Shown here in pieces: positions 1 through 8,301 of a stretch of DNA of 21,613 bases; positions within the stretch are counted from its first letter, which is position 1, and each line of letters opens with the position of its first letter. Source of the DNA: JAAYEV01 sp964508195 (GTDB taxonomy: Bacteria > Bacillota > Clostridia > Ch29). The position numbers and the translations under genes are program-made. The notes under the pieces are model-generated. The model searched no databases. It saw only the letters and a program-made list of their open reading frames with translations, and had not been told where the DNA came from. The stretch spans positions 1-21,613 of the forward strand of contig CAZDSH010000020.1 in assembly GCA_964508195.1 (NCBI GenBank), read 5' to 3'.

Positions 1-51
1 GCCCAGGATGATACGCTAGAAGATGTAAAGTCTTTATCACGTTATATATAG
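1..51 (+). CDS. Possible 3' end of a plus-strand gene (partial)
   Basis: The first reading frame from the window edge is open for 16 codons and ends in TAG at 49-51. It reads AQDDTLEDVKSLSRYI, an ordinary-looking helical C-terminus. If real, this gene converges on pilM, with about 20 bases between the two stops. Sixteen codons can be open by chance, so the call is weak and no family can be assigned. Confidence 0.22.
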   Translation, partial: AQDDTLEDVKSLSRYI

Positions 52-70
52 ATACTGATTTTACAATATC

Positions 71-1669
71 TTATTTTTGTAACCCCGGCGGAACACATTC
101 TAATTTGATATCTAAAACTTCATCCTTTATACGCTTAATGCTTATGGGCCGTATAACCTTTATACCGTCCAACTGTTGTATGTCGTGGATAAATCGGGAT
201 GCCGCGCTATAATCCGTAGCCAAACCATGTATAGTAACCGTTCCTTCTTCAGAACAGTTTACAGACCTCAGCCGGATGTCCAAGGGCGTTCTTTTCTGAA
301 GCTCTATAAAAAACGATGACCATTTTATACTCGGTGAGCACAATTTAGACATCATTTCTTCCCTTTCCGCTAACCGCTTCAGCAATACCTCCCTTGTATA
401 CCATAGCTCTATTATTTTATCCCGATTCTCTATCTCCCGCCACAAACCTTTGTTCCTTAAGTCCAGGTTATCCCTATAGTGCAAGGGTAAAAATATTGCC
501 CCAGCTACGATAACTATAGCCGCCACCCCCGCCAATAACTTGACAAGCCTTTCTCTTTTTGTTTTTTTAATGTCTTTATATTTCGTTGGCAACAGATTCA
601 AATCTTTAGCCTTAGCTCTATCAACCCTTAAGACGAGGCCCAATACGTTTATAAACTTACTAAGCCGTTCCGCCGAAAATTCCATATCCATCAAATATGA
701 TAATATATCATTCTCGGGGATCTCCCTAAGACCTGCATTCGTAAGGATAAAATGCCTAAGGCCCTTCAGGTAGCTACCGCCTCCTACTACTAAAGCAGAG
801 CTTACACTATATCGGCTCCTTGAATTATAAAACTGTATCGAGGAGTATATCTCATCTAATAGCCCTTCTACGAAGGGCATTATACATTGTTCCATTTTTA
901 ATGACGTATCATTCCCCGGTCTTTGCCCCTCTAGGTAGACTAGCCTATGGTTCTTTTTTCGTTCCTCGGCGTCCTCCGAGGCAATACCGAAGGCATCGGC
1001 TATAGAGCCGGTTATTTCGGCACCACCCTTTTGTAAAACCCTAGCGAGTACAGGGATACCCCTTTCTAAGAATGTAATGGCGGTCGTATGGGCGCCGATA
1101 TCTATAATCATCTGACTTTCATTTTTCTTTTTACCCCCTGATATATTGAGGACCCTGGAGGCGCTGTTCCCGTGAAAGTCAAATGCCTGTGGTTCTAGAT
1201 TTAAAATATTTAAAAGTTCTAAATACCCCTTCACTACTACAAGGGGCAACCCGCAGATAAGAATCCTTGTCTGACGTATCCCTTCTAGCATTTCTTCGTC
1301 TAATATTTTATAATCTAGTATATATTCCTCTGTATCCCCCGGAAACAGGTACTCCATCTCGTATTCTACAGCCCTTTTCATCTCCCCGGGCATAAGTTTA
1401 GGCATATAGGCTGTCCTTATAAACATTTCTGTGCAACCTAAAGTAACCGACGCCTTGGTAACTTTGTTGCAAAGCCCTTTTAATACGCTCCCAAGCCTTG
1501 TGGCAACGCCTAAAAGGTTAACTATTTTGCCATCCTTAACCCAACCTGGCGGAAGTTCCAACACACCGTGGTTATATAATGTATACCTTTTAACATAATC
1601 ATACAAAACCCATTTGATGCTACTATCACCGATGTCTAATCCTAAGGCCCTTCGTTTTATTATGGGCAA
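71..1669 (-). CDS. pilM: PilM-PilN fusion, type IV pilus inner-membrane assembly protein
   Basis: A 532-residue protein joining two normally separate pilus proteins. Residues 1-350 are PilM, an actin-like ATPase-fold protein of the cytoplasmic platform: phosphate-1 loop LDIGDSS (11-17), phosphate-2 loop IIDIGAHTT (188-196) and adenosine loop VVGGGSYLKG (294-303). The LNLLP motif at 358-362, the PilN cytoplasmic tail that docks into PilM, follows directly. A single membrane helix lies near 377-397, then a charged helical stretch (400-440) and a C-terminal PilN-like alpha/beta domain outside the membrane. The start is TTG with GGGGGAGG only three bases upstream. It is the last gene of the pilus cluster; no separate pilN or pilO follows in the window. 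The assignment is secure, and the fusion is read directly from one uninterrupted frame. Confidence 0.9.
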   Translation of the reverse strand: MPIIKRRALGLDIGDSSIKWVLYDYVKRYTLYNHGVLELPPGWVKDGKIVNLLGVATRLGSVLKGLCNKVTKASVTLGCTEMFIRTAYMPKLMPGEMKRAVEYEMEYLFPGDTEEYILDYKILDEEMLEGIRQTRILICGLPLVVVKGYLELLNILNLEPQAFDFHGNSASRVLNISGGKKKNESQMIIDIGAHTTAITFLERGIPVLARVLQKGGAEITGSIADAFGIASEDAEERKKNHRLVYLEGQRPGNDTSLKMEQCIMPFVEGLLDEIYSSIQFYNSRSRYSVSSALVVGGGSYLKGLRHFILTNAGLREIPENDILSYLMDMEFSAERLSKFINVLGLVLRVDRAKAKDLNLLPTKYKDIKKTKRERLVKLLAGVAAIVIVAGAIFLPLHYRDNLDLRNKGLWREIENRDKIIELWYTREVLLKRLAEREEMMSKLCSPSIKWSSFFIELQKRTPLDIRLRSVNCSEEGTVTIHGLATDYSAASRFIHDIQQLDGIKVIRPISIKRIKDEVLDIKLECVPPGLQK

Positions 1670-1691
1670 TTTCCTCCCCCGCCTACTCTTT

Positions 1692-1955
1692 TTAATGCCT
1701 AGGGTTCTTCGTAACCGTATCTATAGCATTTATAATAGCCTTCGTTACATTGGCCCCGAACTGTATAGATAAGCTTGACACCTTAGCATATACTTGGCCC
1801 TTTTCCGATGCCACATAGTGGGGCGGTAGATTGTTCAATGCAATAGCTGCAATATCGTTCAAACATTTCTCACATTTGCAGATGTCATCCCTATCCTCTA
1901 TTATGTCATACATTAGTTCTTTAACCACATCTTCCATATAATTTTTAACGTTCAT
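1692..1955 (-). CDS. ComFB-family protein (late competence / cyclic dinucleotide receptor family)
   Basis: An 87-residue protein of the ComFB family (Bacillus ComFB; cyanobacterial members bind cyclic dinucleotides). It has the family core: an acidic N-terminal helix, a cysteine cluster CKCEKC, then AAIALNNLPPHYV. The cysteines probably bind zinc. I chose the ATG at 1953-1955 because TAGGAGG ends eight bases before it; the GTG three codons upstream lies inside that SD. It overlaps the end of the PilX-like gene by 11 bases, so it is translated from the pilus mRNA, and it precedes pilM-pilN. Binding of c-di-AMP or c-di-GMP to control the pilus is an inference from relatives, not visible in this sequence. 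Confidence 0.85.
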   Translation of the reverse strand: MNVKNYMEDVVKELMYDIIEDRDDICKCEKCLNDIAAIALNNLPPHYVASEKGQVYAKVSSLSIQFGANVTKAIINAIDTVTKNPRH

Positions 1956-2472
1956 TCCATGCACCTCCTACCTGCCTCCAACGAAGAACCTTTGCCTTAT
2001 TTGTTTTCTTCGTATCCCCATAAGTTTCTACCCAAACGACGGCTTCTAATGCCGCAGGTGCGTCTTCGAACATACCCATGGCTTTGAGCATTATCTCATA
2101 GATGGTCCTATACATGTCTGTGTCCCCGTCATCGTCGTCTACGAATATTTCTTCAATTAGATTTAAATCCGTTACCTCTACAATAAAATCCCCCTTAGCG
2201 TCGGGTCCCAAAAGACCATAATCCTCCTGGGCCATAGCCCAGGTCTTGTCCACCAAATACGATGGCACAATTACGTCCATTTCGGTTATATGATAAATAG
2301 CCTTTTCCAATCCCGCTTCAGCGATATAATAGGCCTTCACGACGTCGCTGTGGGCTCTTTCCATTTTGCGTTCACTCAATGCTATACTAAGTGTTACAGT
2401 ACCCAGGACAGTTAACAAGAGGACATAGATAATCACCACTACTAACACAAGCCCCCGATCATCCCTAGCCAT
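1945..2472 (-). CDS. PilX-like minor pilin / pilus assembly protein
   Basis: A 175-residue protein with the PilX N-terminal pattern: a very short basic/acidic leader (MARDDRG), a hydrophobic helix at about 8-32, then YYIAEAGLEKAIYHI, the conserved YxAEAGxE signature of PilX-type proteins. The leader glycine is followed by L with no Glu at +5, as is usual for PilX. The remainder is acidic (a run of D around 115-120) and would be exposed outside the membrane. It starts with ATG, overlaps the PilW-like gene by 8 bases and is itself overlapped by the ComFB gene. Its likely role is in a minor-pilin complex that primes pilus assembly. Confidence 0.82.
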   Translation of the reverse strand: MARDDRGLVLVVVIIYVLLLTVLGTVTLSIALSERKMERAHSDVVKAYYIAEAGLEKAIYHITEMDVIVPSYLVDKTWAMAQEDYGLLGPDAKGDFIVEVTDLNLIEEIFVDDDDGDTDMYRTIYEIMLKAMGMFEDAPAALEAVVWVETYGDTKKTNKAKVLRWRQVGGAWNER

Positions 2473-2998
2473 CCCTATCCTTCCCCCTGGATTTAATACT
2501 AAAGGTATAAGTTCTCTCCGTCACGCCTTCTATTGTTTGAGGCATAATTTTTACCTCTATGAGCCCGTTATCGTAGGAAAAATTACAATCCTTTATATAC
2601 CTACCTACTGTCGTACCACTTGGGTACATCCTTACTTCGTTAGATGCTTCATGTAGCCTATAGACCTTGCCAGGACTATACCGGTAGGTCAGGCTAATTC
2701 CGCGTCCGTCCGCCTCAATCTCGAAGGTATCTGACTTCCTTATTTCGGTGCTTAAAATGTTCATAGCTATCCTTAAGTTTTGTTGTATTTCCATTTGGTT
2801 CTCTATCCTCCGCCAAGCCTTAAACCCCGAAAAATAGATCATAAGCACCAGCATTATTGTAAGTCCCGTTAAACCGAGGGCCAATAAAAGCTCGACTAAT
2901 GAAACACCCCTTTGGTCCCCTAACGGTCTTATAACGGAATCCTTTTTCGTTGACCGAGATATTGTCTTACTTTGAACAAATAGCATTTTTATAATCAT
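2465..2998 (-). CDS. PilW-like minor pilin with prepilin cleavage motif
   Basis: A 177-residue prepilin. The leader is unusually long (about 31 residues) and basic, and ends in QRG; PilD would cut between that G and VSLVE, leaving Glu at +5. The hydrophobic helix LLLALGLTGLTIMLVLMIYF follows, then IENQMEIQQNLRIAMNILSTEIRKSD, a pattern typical of PilW/PulJ-type minor pilins. Its ATG overlaps the stop of the PilV-like gene (ATGA), so translation is coupled. It probably forms the pilus-initiating tip complex with the PilV-, PilX- and GspH-like proteins. Confidence 0.87.
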   Translation of the reverse strand: MIIKMLFVQSKTISRSTKKDSVIRPLGDQRGVSLVELLLALGLTGLTIMLVLMIYFSGFKAWRRIENQMEIQQNLRIAMNILSTEIRKSDTFEIEADGRGISLTYRYSPGKVYRLHEASNEVRMYPSGTTVGRYIKDCNFSYDNGLIEVKIMPQTIEGVTERTYTFSIKSRGKDRDG

Positions 2999-3459
2999 CG
3001 GTCCCCTTCTTTATTAGATTCGGGACCGTTGGGCCCCGTAGTTTTTATCTTATCGGTATACACGTCAGCGACGTAGGATGCCAACATTATTCCCTCTGAT
3101 TTCGGATCCATACCTGGTTTTGGTGCCACGTAAATCCTTATTAAATTCAGCGTATTACCTTTTTTATTCGTTAAGCCGGATATGAGAATTTCTACTTTAT
3201 ATTTGGCTTTATAATCCCCTATCATCTCCGCCCGGTTGTCTATATTTATGTTCCCGGTTTTAATACGATCCATTATGTCCTTTGCCACGGTTAGGGCCAC
3301 TGTATTTCGTATACTTCGTTGGTTACTTGTTGAAGCGGCGATAAATAGCCCTACAACCGGCGGGATCAAAAGGCCTAGTATTGCAAGGGCTACCAATATC
3401 TCCGCCAGCGTGAATCCGTCCTCTAGCCAAGGTTTTATCATCAAAAAATTACCCTTCAT
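2995..3459 (-). CDS. PilV/GspI-like minor pilin with prepilin cleavage motif
   Basis: A 154-residue prepilin. The leader MKGNFLMIKPWLEDG is followed by FTLAE (cleavage after G; Glu at +5) and a hydrophobic helix rich in A, L, I and P. The LAEILVALAILGLLIPPV core and the following TSNQRSIRNTVALTVAKDIMDRIK segment fit PilV/GspI-type minor pilins. The gene is translationally coupled to both neighbours through ATGA overlaps at 3456-3459 and 2995-2998. Confidence 0.87.
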   Translation of the reverse strand: MKGNFLMIKPWLEDGFTLAEILVALAILGLLIPPVVGLFIAASTSNQRSIRNTVALTVAKDIMDRIKTGNINIDNRAEMIGDYKAKYKVEILISGLTNKKGNTLNLIRIYVAPKPGMDPKSEGIMLASYVADVYTDKIKTTGPNGPESNKEGDR

Positions 3460-3910
3460 CTATATACCCTCACCCTGCCCGTCGCCGGTAGCACGGTTAT
3501 CTTTATTATTTTGCCCTTTTTGTCCATTAGTTCCGCCGTACCGCTAGCCGAAGGAGCGCCCATTATATTAAAACTGAACTTGTTCCCGGTAAAGTTTGTA
3601 CCGAGTAAGGTCAGTCCTTCGGGGAAATATATCAACTTTACCGTCGTCTGCACAGGATGGCTTGTGTAACCGATTCTGTAGTTTTGTAAGTCTTTGTTAA
3701 AGATTACATGATATGTCCTGCCCTCGCCCATGGCCATTTGTTGCGCGTACCGTATATCCGTTACCAATTGCCTTATCGTTGTATCCAACCTGGTACGATA
3801 CAACATAGTATCCGCTGCAGGCAATACAATGGCACAGCTGATTGAAATGATAGCTAAAAAGATTAATAACTCTATAAGGGTCAGCCCCTTATCCCTAGTG
3901 TGCCCCCCAT
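3456..3910 (-). CDS. GspH-like minor pilin with frame break at its 5' end
   Basis: The frame that ends at 3456 runs upstream without a stop to just after the pilD stop. It encodes TRDKG, then LTLIE and a hydrophobic helix, a perfect prepilin cleavage site with Glu at +5, followed by a GspH/FimT-like body (TTIRQLVTDIRYAQQMAM, and C-terminal PATGRVRVYR). No ATG, GTG or TTG exists in this frame before the signal peptide. The obvious start, ATG at 3908-3910 with AGGAAGGGAG seven bases upstream, is in another frame: ATG is followed by a G run that has one base too few to reach the pilin frame. The first in-frame TTG (3824) lies inside the helix and cannot give a secreted pilin. See findings. Confidence 0.72.
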
Positions 3911-3947
3911 GGCATATCTCCCTTCCTGCACATTTTATAGAACGGCA

Positions 3948-4718
3948 TTATTTGAAAATCCCCAGATAGAACACTTCGATCATCGATAAGTATATAGAGA
4001 TTAGCATTTCACCCCAAAACAATGCAAAGATCGCAGCACCGCTTATAAAGGGGCCAAAGGGTATCGAATCCTTACTTTTCTTTTTTCCCGTAATAAGCGC
4101 AATCATGCCAAATAAACCGCCACTTATAAAAGATACAAAAAGTGTAACTAATGTCAACCGCTGTCCTAAAAAAAGGCCTATTACCGCCATGAGCTTTATG
4201 TCGCCGCCGCCTAGATTGCCCCTTGAAAATACTGCTACTAAAAGGAGCGCACCGCCGCCTAGCATAAAACCGCCTAATACATCGCCTAAACAAAAGCCAT
4301 TGTATATTATCGGCAGCGCTAGACCTGTTATCAGCCCGAAGATCATAAGGCCGTTAGGTATAATCTGTTCCCTAATGTCTATGACCGCTGCCGCTAGTCC
4401 CAGCGAAATCAACGATGCGGCTTTTATAAATATTAGGTTAAGTCCGTACCGATGAAGGACCGCTGTATAAAACGCCGCATTCATTAGCTCGATTATAGGA
4501 TATTTCGGCGATATTTCTATACCACAGTGGCCACATCTTCCCTTTAATAGCGCGTAATTTATAAACGGTAACCGATTATACCATCGGGGTCGCCCTTTGC
4601 AGGCTGGACATTGTAAGAAGGGATATACAAATGCTCCTTCCGCAAATATCCTGTATATATAGATGTTTAGAAAACTACCTATTATAAACCCCGAAACAAA
4701 TGCAAAAACGTATCCCAT
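3948..4718 (-). CDS. pilD: Prepilin peptidase / methyltransferase (A24 family)
   Basis: A 256-residue polytopic membrane protein. It cleaves prepilin leaders after glycine and can N-methylate the new N-terminus. The N-terminal methylation domain is present, with two CxxC pairs (CPAC near 38-41, CGHC near 62-65). The A24 aspartic protease core follows: the first catalytic Asp in VIDIREQIIPNG, the second in the GxGD-type motif NLGGGDIKLMA. Hydrophobic segments fill the rest. The length is normal for the full two-domain form. It lies between the major-pilin-like gene and the minor pilins, all of which carry its cleavage site. Confidence 0.95.
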   Translation of the reverse strand: MGYVFAFVSGFIIGSFLNIYIYRIFAEGAFVYPFLQCPACKGRPRWYNRLPFINYALLKGRCGHCGIEISPKYPIIELMNAAFYTAVLHRYGLNLIFIKAASLISLGLAAAVIDIREQIIPNGLMIFGLITGLALPIIYNGFCLGDVLGGFMLGGGALLLVAVFSRGNLGGGDIKLMAVIGLFLGQRLTLVTLFVSFISGGLFGMIALITGKKKSKDSIPFGPFISGAAIFALFWGEMLISIYLSMIEVFYLGIFK

Positions 4719-4746
4719 GGCACCTGCCCTTAATTATTTTTCTGCG

Positions 4747-5118
4747 CTATGTATCGGCATTTCGTCCTTTATGTTTTACCTTGCCGCTGTCCATATCTAT
4801 TTCGAAATCGCCCCCGCTTTGTGGGTCAGGCCATTTACCGTCAATGTACCCGTCATCTTCTAGGGCATTCTTTAAATTCTCTTCCGATATCATGTCTTCG
4901 CCGTCATGATCGATCATGTAAAGATCCACCGCGTTTTGTAATACTTTCAACGTCATCTTATCGGCCTTTATTTTTGCATTTTTGATAGTATCGATAAACT
5001 TCGGTACCGTAATCAACGCAATAATCGCTATTATAGCAAGTACTACCGTTAACTCTATTAACGTAAACCCTTTCCCATGACCCCGGATAGCCTTTACGCT
5101 CCTTTGTATCATCACCAT
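4747..5118 (-). CDS. Type IV major-pilin-like protein (GspG/ComGC type)
   Basis: A prepilin of about 120 residues. The basic leader ends in KG and is followed by FTLIE (Glu at +5) and the helix LTVVLAIIAIIALITVPKFI. The body has the GspG/ComGC layout: a long helix (KADKMTLKVLQNAVDLYMIDH), an ENLKNALEDDGYIDGKWPDP element, and a short acidic beta tail. Two ATGs two codons apart (5118 and 5112) both follow the GGGG patch and either may be used; a TTG at 5133 has no SD. As the smallest and simplest pilin of the cluster it is the best candidate for the main pilus subunit, but a secretion or competence pseudopilus is also possible. Confidence 0.85.
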   Translation of the reverse strand: MVMIQRSVKAIRGHGKGFTLIELTVVLAIIAIIALITVPKFIDTIKNAKIKADKMTLKVLQNAVDLYMIDHDGEDMISEENLKNALEDDGYIDGKWPDPQSGGDFEIDMDSGKVKHKGRNADT

Positions 5119-5266
5119 CCGCCCCTGTTCCAATCTATTGGCTATATATTAAATCCCAATTAAGTATATATTTCTCTATTATTCGCCATTACATGGTAGG
5201 AATCCTTCTAGTTTTTCGTTTTTTTTAATATTAATGGTAAAAAATCTTTATTGCATTATATATATT

Positions 5267-6481
5267 TCAATAATCCGTCCAGGTCATAATGTCCACCATT
5301 GGCAGAACTATGGACAATACAATAAAGGCTACCGTTACCGCCATTACGATTATAATAATCGGCTCAATTAAAACGGTCATCCTTTTTAATGCGTTATCTA
5401 CCTCTTCGTCATAGAGCTCGGCAGTTTTCAATAAAGTCTGGCCAAGGGTGCCCGTATCTTCGCCGATATTGGCCATACAAGCTAGCATTGGCGGAAAATC
5501 CTCCACATCCTTTAGCGGCCCCGCTAATCCCTTCCCCTTCTTTATACCCCTTTCAACTATTTCAATATTTTTTTGTAGCCTAGTATTTCCTACTACCGCC
5601 TTTGTAATTTCCAATGCCCGTAACAGCGGTATACCGTTAGATATAAGGGTACCTAAAGTCCTTGCAAACCTGGCCGTAAACATCTTTTTGGTCGTTATGC
5701 CTATAACCGGGGCCTTAAGTATCAGCCTATCGAAACATTTTTTACCGTTATCGGTATTAAAATACCACCCTGCGCAGAACAGAAATACCGCTAACCCTAG
5801 TACCAACAAAACAAAGCGCTTACGGATTATATGGCTCAGCCTTATCAGTAGCCTTGTTAAAAGGGGCAACATAGCACCCATCTGTTGGAACATGGTATCA
5901 AAGGACGGAAGCACTATGACTATTAGAAATATTACCACCAATAGGGCTACTATTGCTATTAGAGATGGGTATATAAGTGCGTTTTTTATCCTTTGTTTAA
6001 CCCTGTATTCCTTTTCATAATGCACGGCTATCCTTTCTAAGACGTTACCGAGGGTGCCACTTACTTCACCGGCCATTACCAAATTAACAAAAAGTCCAGG
6101 GAATACATCTTTGTGCATTCCCATAACCGCAGACATACTTTTACCTTTTTGTACCTCCTCGTACAAAACGTTTACTGCATCCCGTAGCCTTGTGTTCTCT
6201 ATTTGTTTCCGTAATATATCAAGTCCCGTCAGTATAGGCACCTTAGCATTTATAATCGTTGAAAACTGCCTACAAAAAATCATAAGATCCCTAAGGGGCA
6301 TCCTTCCGAATATACCCCTAGGCACCGCAGATATGTTCTTTGTTCGTATTTTCTTTATTTGCACTGGGTAGTAGCCCTTATCCCTGAGCATGGGTACGAC
6401 ATCGGATATTTCATGTGCCTCGTATGTGCCGGTTATCCTATTCCCTTTTTGCGTTATCGCCTTATATTCGTACAAAGGCAT
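5267..6481 (-). CDS. pilC: PilC, type IV pilus inner-membrane platform protein (GspF family)
   Basis: A 404-residue protein with two GspF domains, each followed by hydrophobic segments. It starts MPLYEYKAITQKGN, the usual PilC N-terminus. Repeat 1 (about 70-190) contains FCRQFSTIINAKVPILTGLDIL; repeat 2 (about 270-390) contains FARTLGTLISNGIPLLRALEI and GEDTGTLG. Membrane helices lie near 170-190, 225-242 and 375-395. It is the platform on which PilB acts. The ATG follows GGGGTGAAGG. It lies 38 bases downstream of pilB and about 150 bases before the pilin gene; that AT-rich gap may hold processing or promoter signals, but I see no convincing promoter in it. Confidence 0.95.
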   Translation of the reverse strand: MPLYEYKAITQKGNRITGTYEAHEISDVVPMLRDKGYYPVQIKKIRTKNISAVPRGIFGRMPLRDLMIFCRQFSTIINAKVPILTGLDILRKQIENTRLRDAVNVLYEEVQKGKSMSAVMGMHKDVFPGLFVNLVMAGEVSGTLGNVLERIAVHYEKEYRVKQRIKNALIYPSLIAIVALLVVIFLIVIVLPSFDTMFQQMGAMLPLLTRLLIRLSHIIRKRFVLLVLGLAVFLFCAGWYFNTDNGKKCFDRLILKAPVIGITTKKMFTARFARTLGTLISNGIPLLRALEITKAVVGNTRLQKNIEIVERGIKKGKGLAGPLKDVEDFPPMLACMANIGEDTGTLGQTLLKTAELYDEEVDNALKRMTVLIEPIIIIVMAVTVAFIVLSIVLPMVDIMTWTDY

Positions 6482-6519
6482 ACGCCTTCACCCCTTTAGG
6501 TGCCCGTCATTATAGCTGT

Positions 6520-8259
6520 TCATTCGTTGAAATAAATGATCTTGATCATCTCTTCCACGGTGGTAACCCCTTGTAACACTAAGGATGTGCAGCTAGCCCT
6601 TAAGCTTAACATCCCCGCTTCTTGTGAAACTCTTTTTAACCGATCCAATGAAACATTCTGGTTTATCAATTCTCTATGTTCTTTTGTGATAACCATTATC
6701 TCATGGACGGCGGTTCTACCTTTGTACCCCGTCCTATAACAGTTACCACAGCCCTTTCCTTTAAAGAGAACTCTATTGTCCCCCGGCGGTAGCCCTAGCA
6801 TTTGTAATTCCTTCGCCGTTGCTTTGTATTTAATCTTACATTCCGGACATATTTTCCTTACAAGGCGTTGGGATATTACACCCCTTAACGAGGATGCCAC
6901 GAGATATGGTTCTACACCCATATCAACGAGCCTTATTATTGAACTAGGGGCATCGTTTGTATGTAATGTGGAAAACACAAGATGCCCGGTTATTGCTGCC
7001 CTTATCGCAAGGTTTGCAGTCTCTTCATCCCTTATCTCCCCCACCATTATTATGTTGGGATCTTGCCTTAACACAGATCGTAAACCATTAGCAAATGTAA
7101 GGCCTACCTTCGGGTTTATCTGTATTTGGTTAATGCCTGCTAATTTGTATTCTATCGGATCCTCTAAGGTTATTATATTTACCGCTATATCGTTAAGATG
7201 CCCTAGGGCCGCATACAAAGTAGTAGTCTTACCGCTTCCTGTAGGGCCCGTCACGAGTATTATGCCGTGGGGTATCCCTATAAGACGGTTAAATAGCACT
7301 TCGTTTTTATCGCTTAATCCTAACTGTTTTTGCGACATTAGGAAGTCTTCTCTATCCAATACCCTGATAGCCACTTTCTCACCGTAGGCCGTAGGTAGTA
7401 TCGATACCCGCAGATCAAGGATTTTGTCCCCTATATCCAATTCTATTCTGCCATCCTGGGGCAATCTCCTTTCGGCGATATTTAATTCGCTCATTATTTT
7501 AATCCTTGCAACCACCGGCCCATGGGCTTTTAGTGGCGCACTCATTATCTCGCGCAGTTCGCCGTCCACCCTAAGCCTTATCCTTAGCTTATGGGCCCCG
7601 GGCTCTATATGTATATCGCTGGCATGATTTGCGACCGCCTGTTCTATGATAATGTTAACAAGCTTCACAACAGGGGCATCCTTTATCTGTTCCATTATAT
7701 CCATATCCGATGCAACAACATCCCCGACGCTATATTCCCTTTCAAAATCCTCCATTGCTTTCTCCGCCGAGCTTTTACCGTAATATATTTCTATGGCGTG
7801 GCCTATACCCTTTCTCGTCGCAATGGCAGGCCGTATATTCATACCAGTAATAAATCTTAGCTCATCTATTACAAGCAAATCCGTTGGATCAACCATAGCC
7901 ACAAAAAGCATGTCCCTATGTTTTTTGTAGGGCATTATATTATATTTTTTTGCCAGGGCCTCGGGCACAAAATCCGTTATATGGGTATCTATATAATGCT
8001 TTTCTAATTCAACGTGGGGTATGCCTAATTGGGAGCTTAGCAATTTGATCCTTTCGCCCTCGGAAATACTATCCTCCTCTAATGTTTCAGGGGATTTAGT
8101 CGCCCTTTCTCGCTGTAGGCCAAGGGCATAGTCCAATTGTTTTTTCGATATATACCCCGCATCGACCAATATATTTCCGAGCCTTTGCCTTTTATCCCCT
8201 GACATTGGATCGTATGCCCCCTTCCCCGCCCCCCATAGTCTATACTTCCATTGTCCCAT
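6520..8259 (-). CDS. pilB: PilB, type IV pilus extension ATPase (GspE family)
   Basis: A hexameric ATPase that drives pilus polymerisation. In order: an N-terminal GspE/MshEN-type domain (RLGNILVDAGYISKKQL, from about residue 26), a linker, then the ATPase core with Walker A GPTGSGKT (338-345), Asp box (ITLEDPIEY), Walker B IIMVGEIRDEE (403-413), His box GHLVFSTLHTND and a zinc tetracysteine motif (C471, C474, C504, C507), all diagnostic of PilB rather than PilT. The ATG at 8259 has no clear SD; the ATG at 8203-8205 (residue 19) follows a G-rich stretch and gives the usual PilB N-terminus, so it may be the true start. Confidence 0.95.
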   Translation of the reverse strand: MGQWKYRLWGAGKGAYDPMSGDKRQRLGNILVDAGYISKKQLDYALGLQRERATKSPETLEEDSISEGERIKLLSSQLGIPHVELEKHYIDTHITDFVPEALAKKYNIMPYKKHRDMLFVAMVDPTDLLVIDELRFITGMNIRPAIATRKGIGHAIEIYYGKSSAEKAMEDFEREYSVGDVVASDMDIMEQIKDAPVVKLVNIIIEQAVANHASDIHIEPGAHKLRIRLRVDGELREIMSAPLKAHGPVVARIKIMSELNIAERRLPQDGRIELDIGDKILDLRVSILPTAYGEKVAIRVLDREDFLMSQKQLGLSDKNEVLFNRLIGIPHGIILVTGPTGSGKTTTLYAALGHLNDIAVNIITLEDPIEYKLAGINQIQINPKVGLTFANGLRSVLRQDPNIIMVGEIRDEETANLAIRAAITGHLVFSTLHTNDAPSSIIRLVDMGVEPYLVASSLRGVISQRLVRKICPECKIKYKATAKELQMLGLPPGDNRVLFKGKGCGNCYRTGYKGRTAVHEIMVITKEHRELINQNVSLDRLKRVSQEAGMLSLRASCTSLVLQGVTTVEEMIKIIYFNE

Positions 8260-8301
8260 AACGGGTTTAGCCTATAGCCCTCAAAATACAATCATTCGCA
8301 A

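Noticed and set aside
5134..5266. Search for a pilin promoter or terminator in the AT-rich gap after pilC
   Set aside because: Several TATA-like hexamers but no -35 at proper spacing, and only weak hairpins without T runs.
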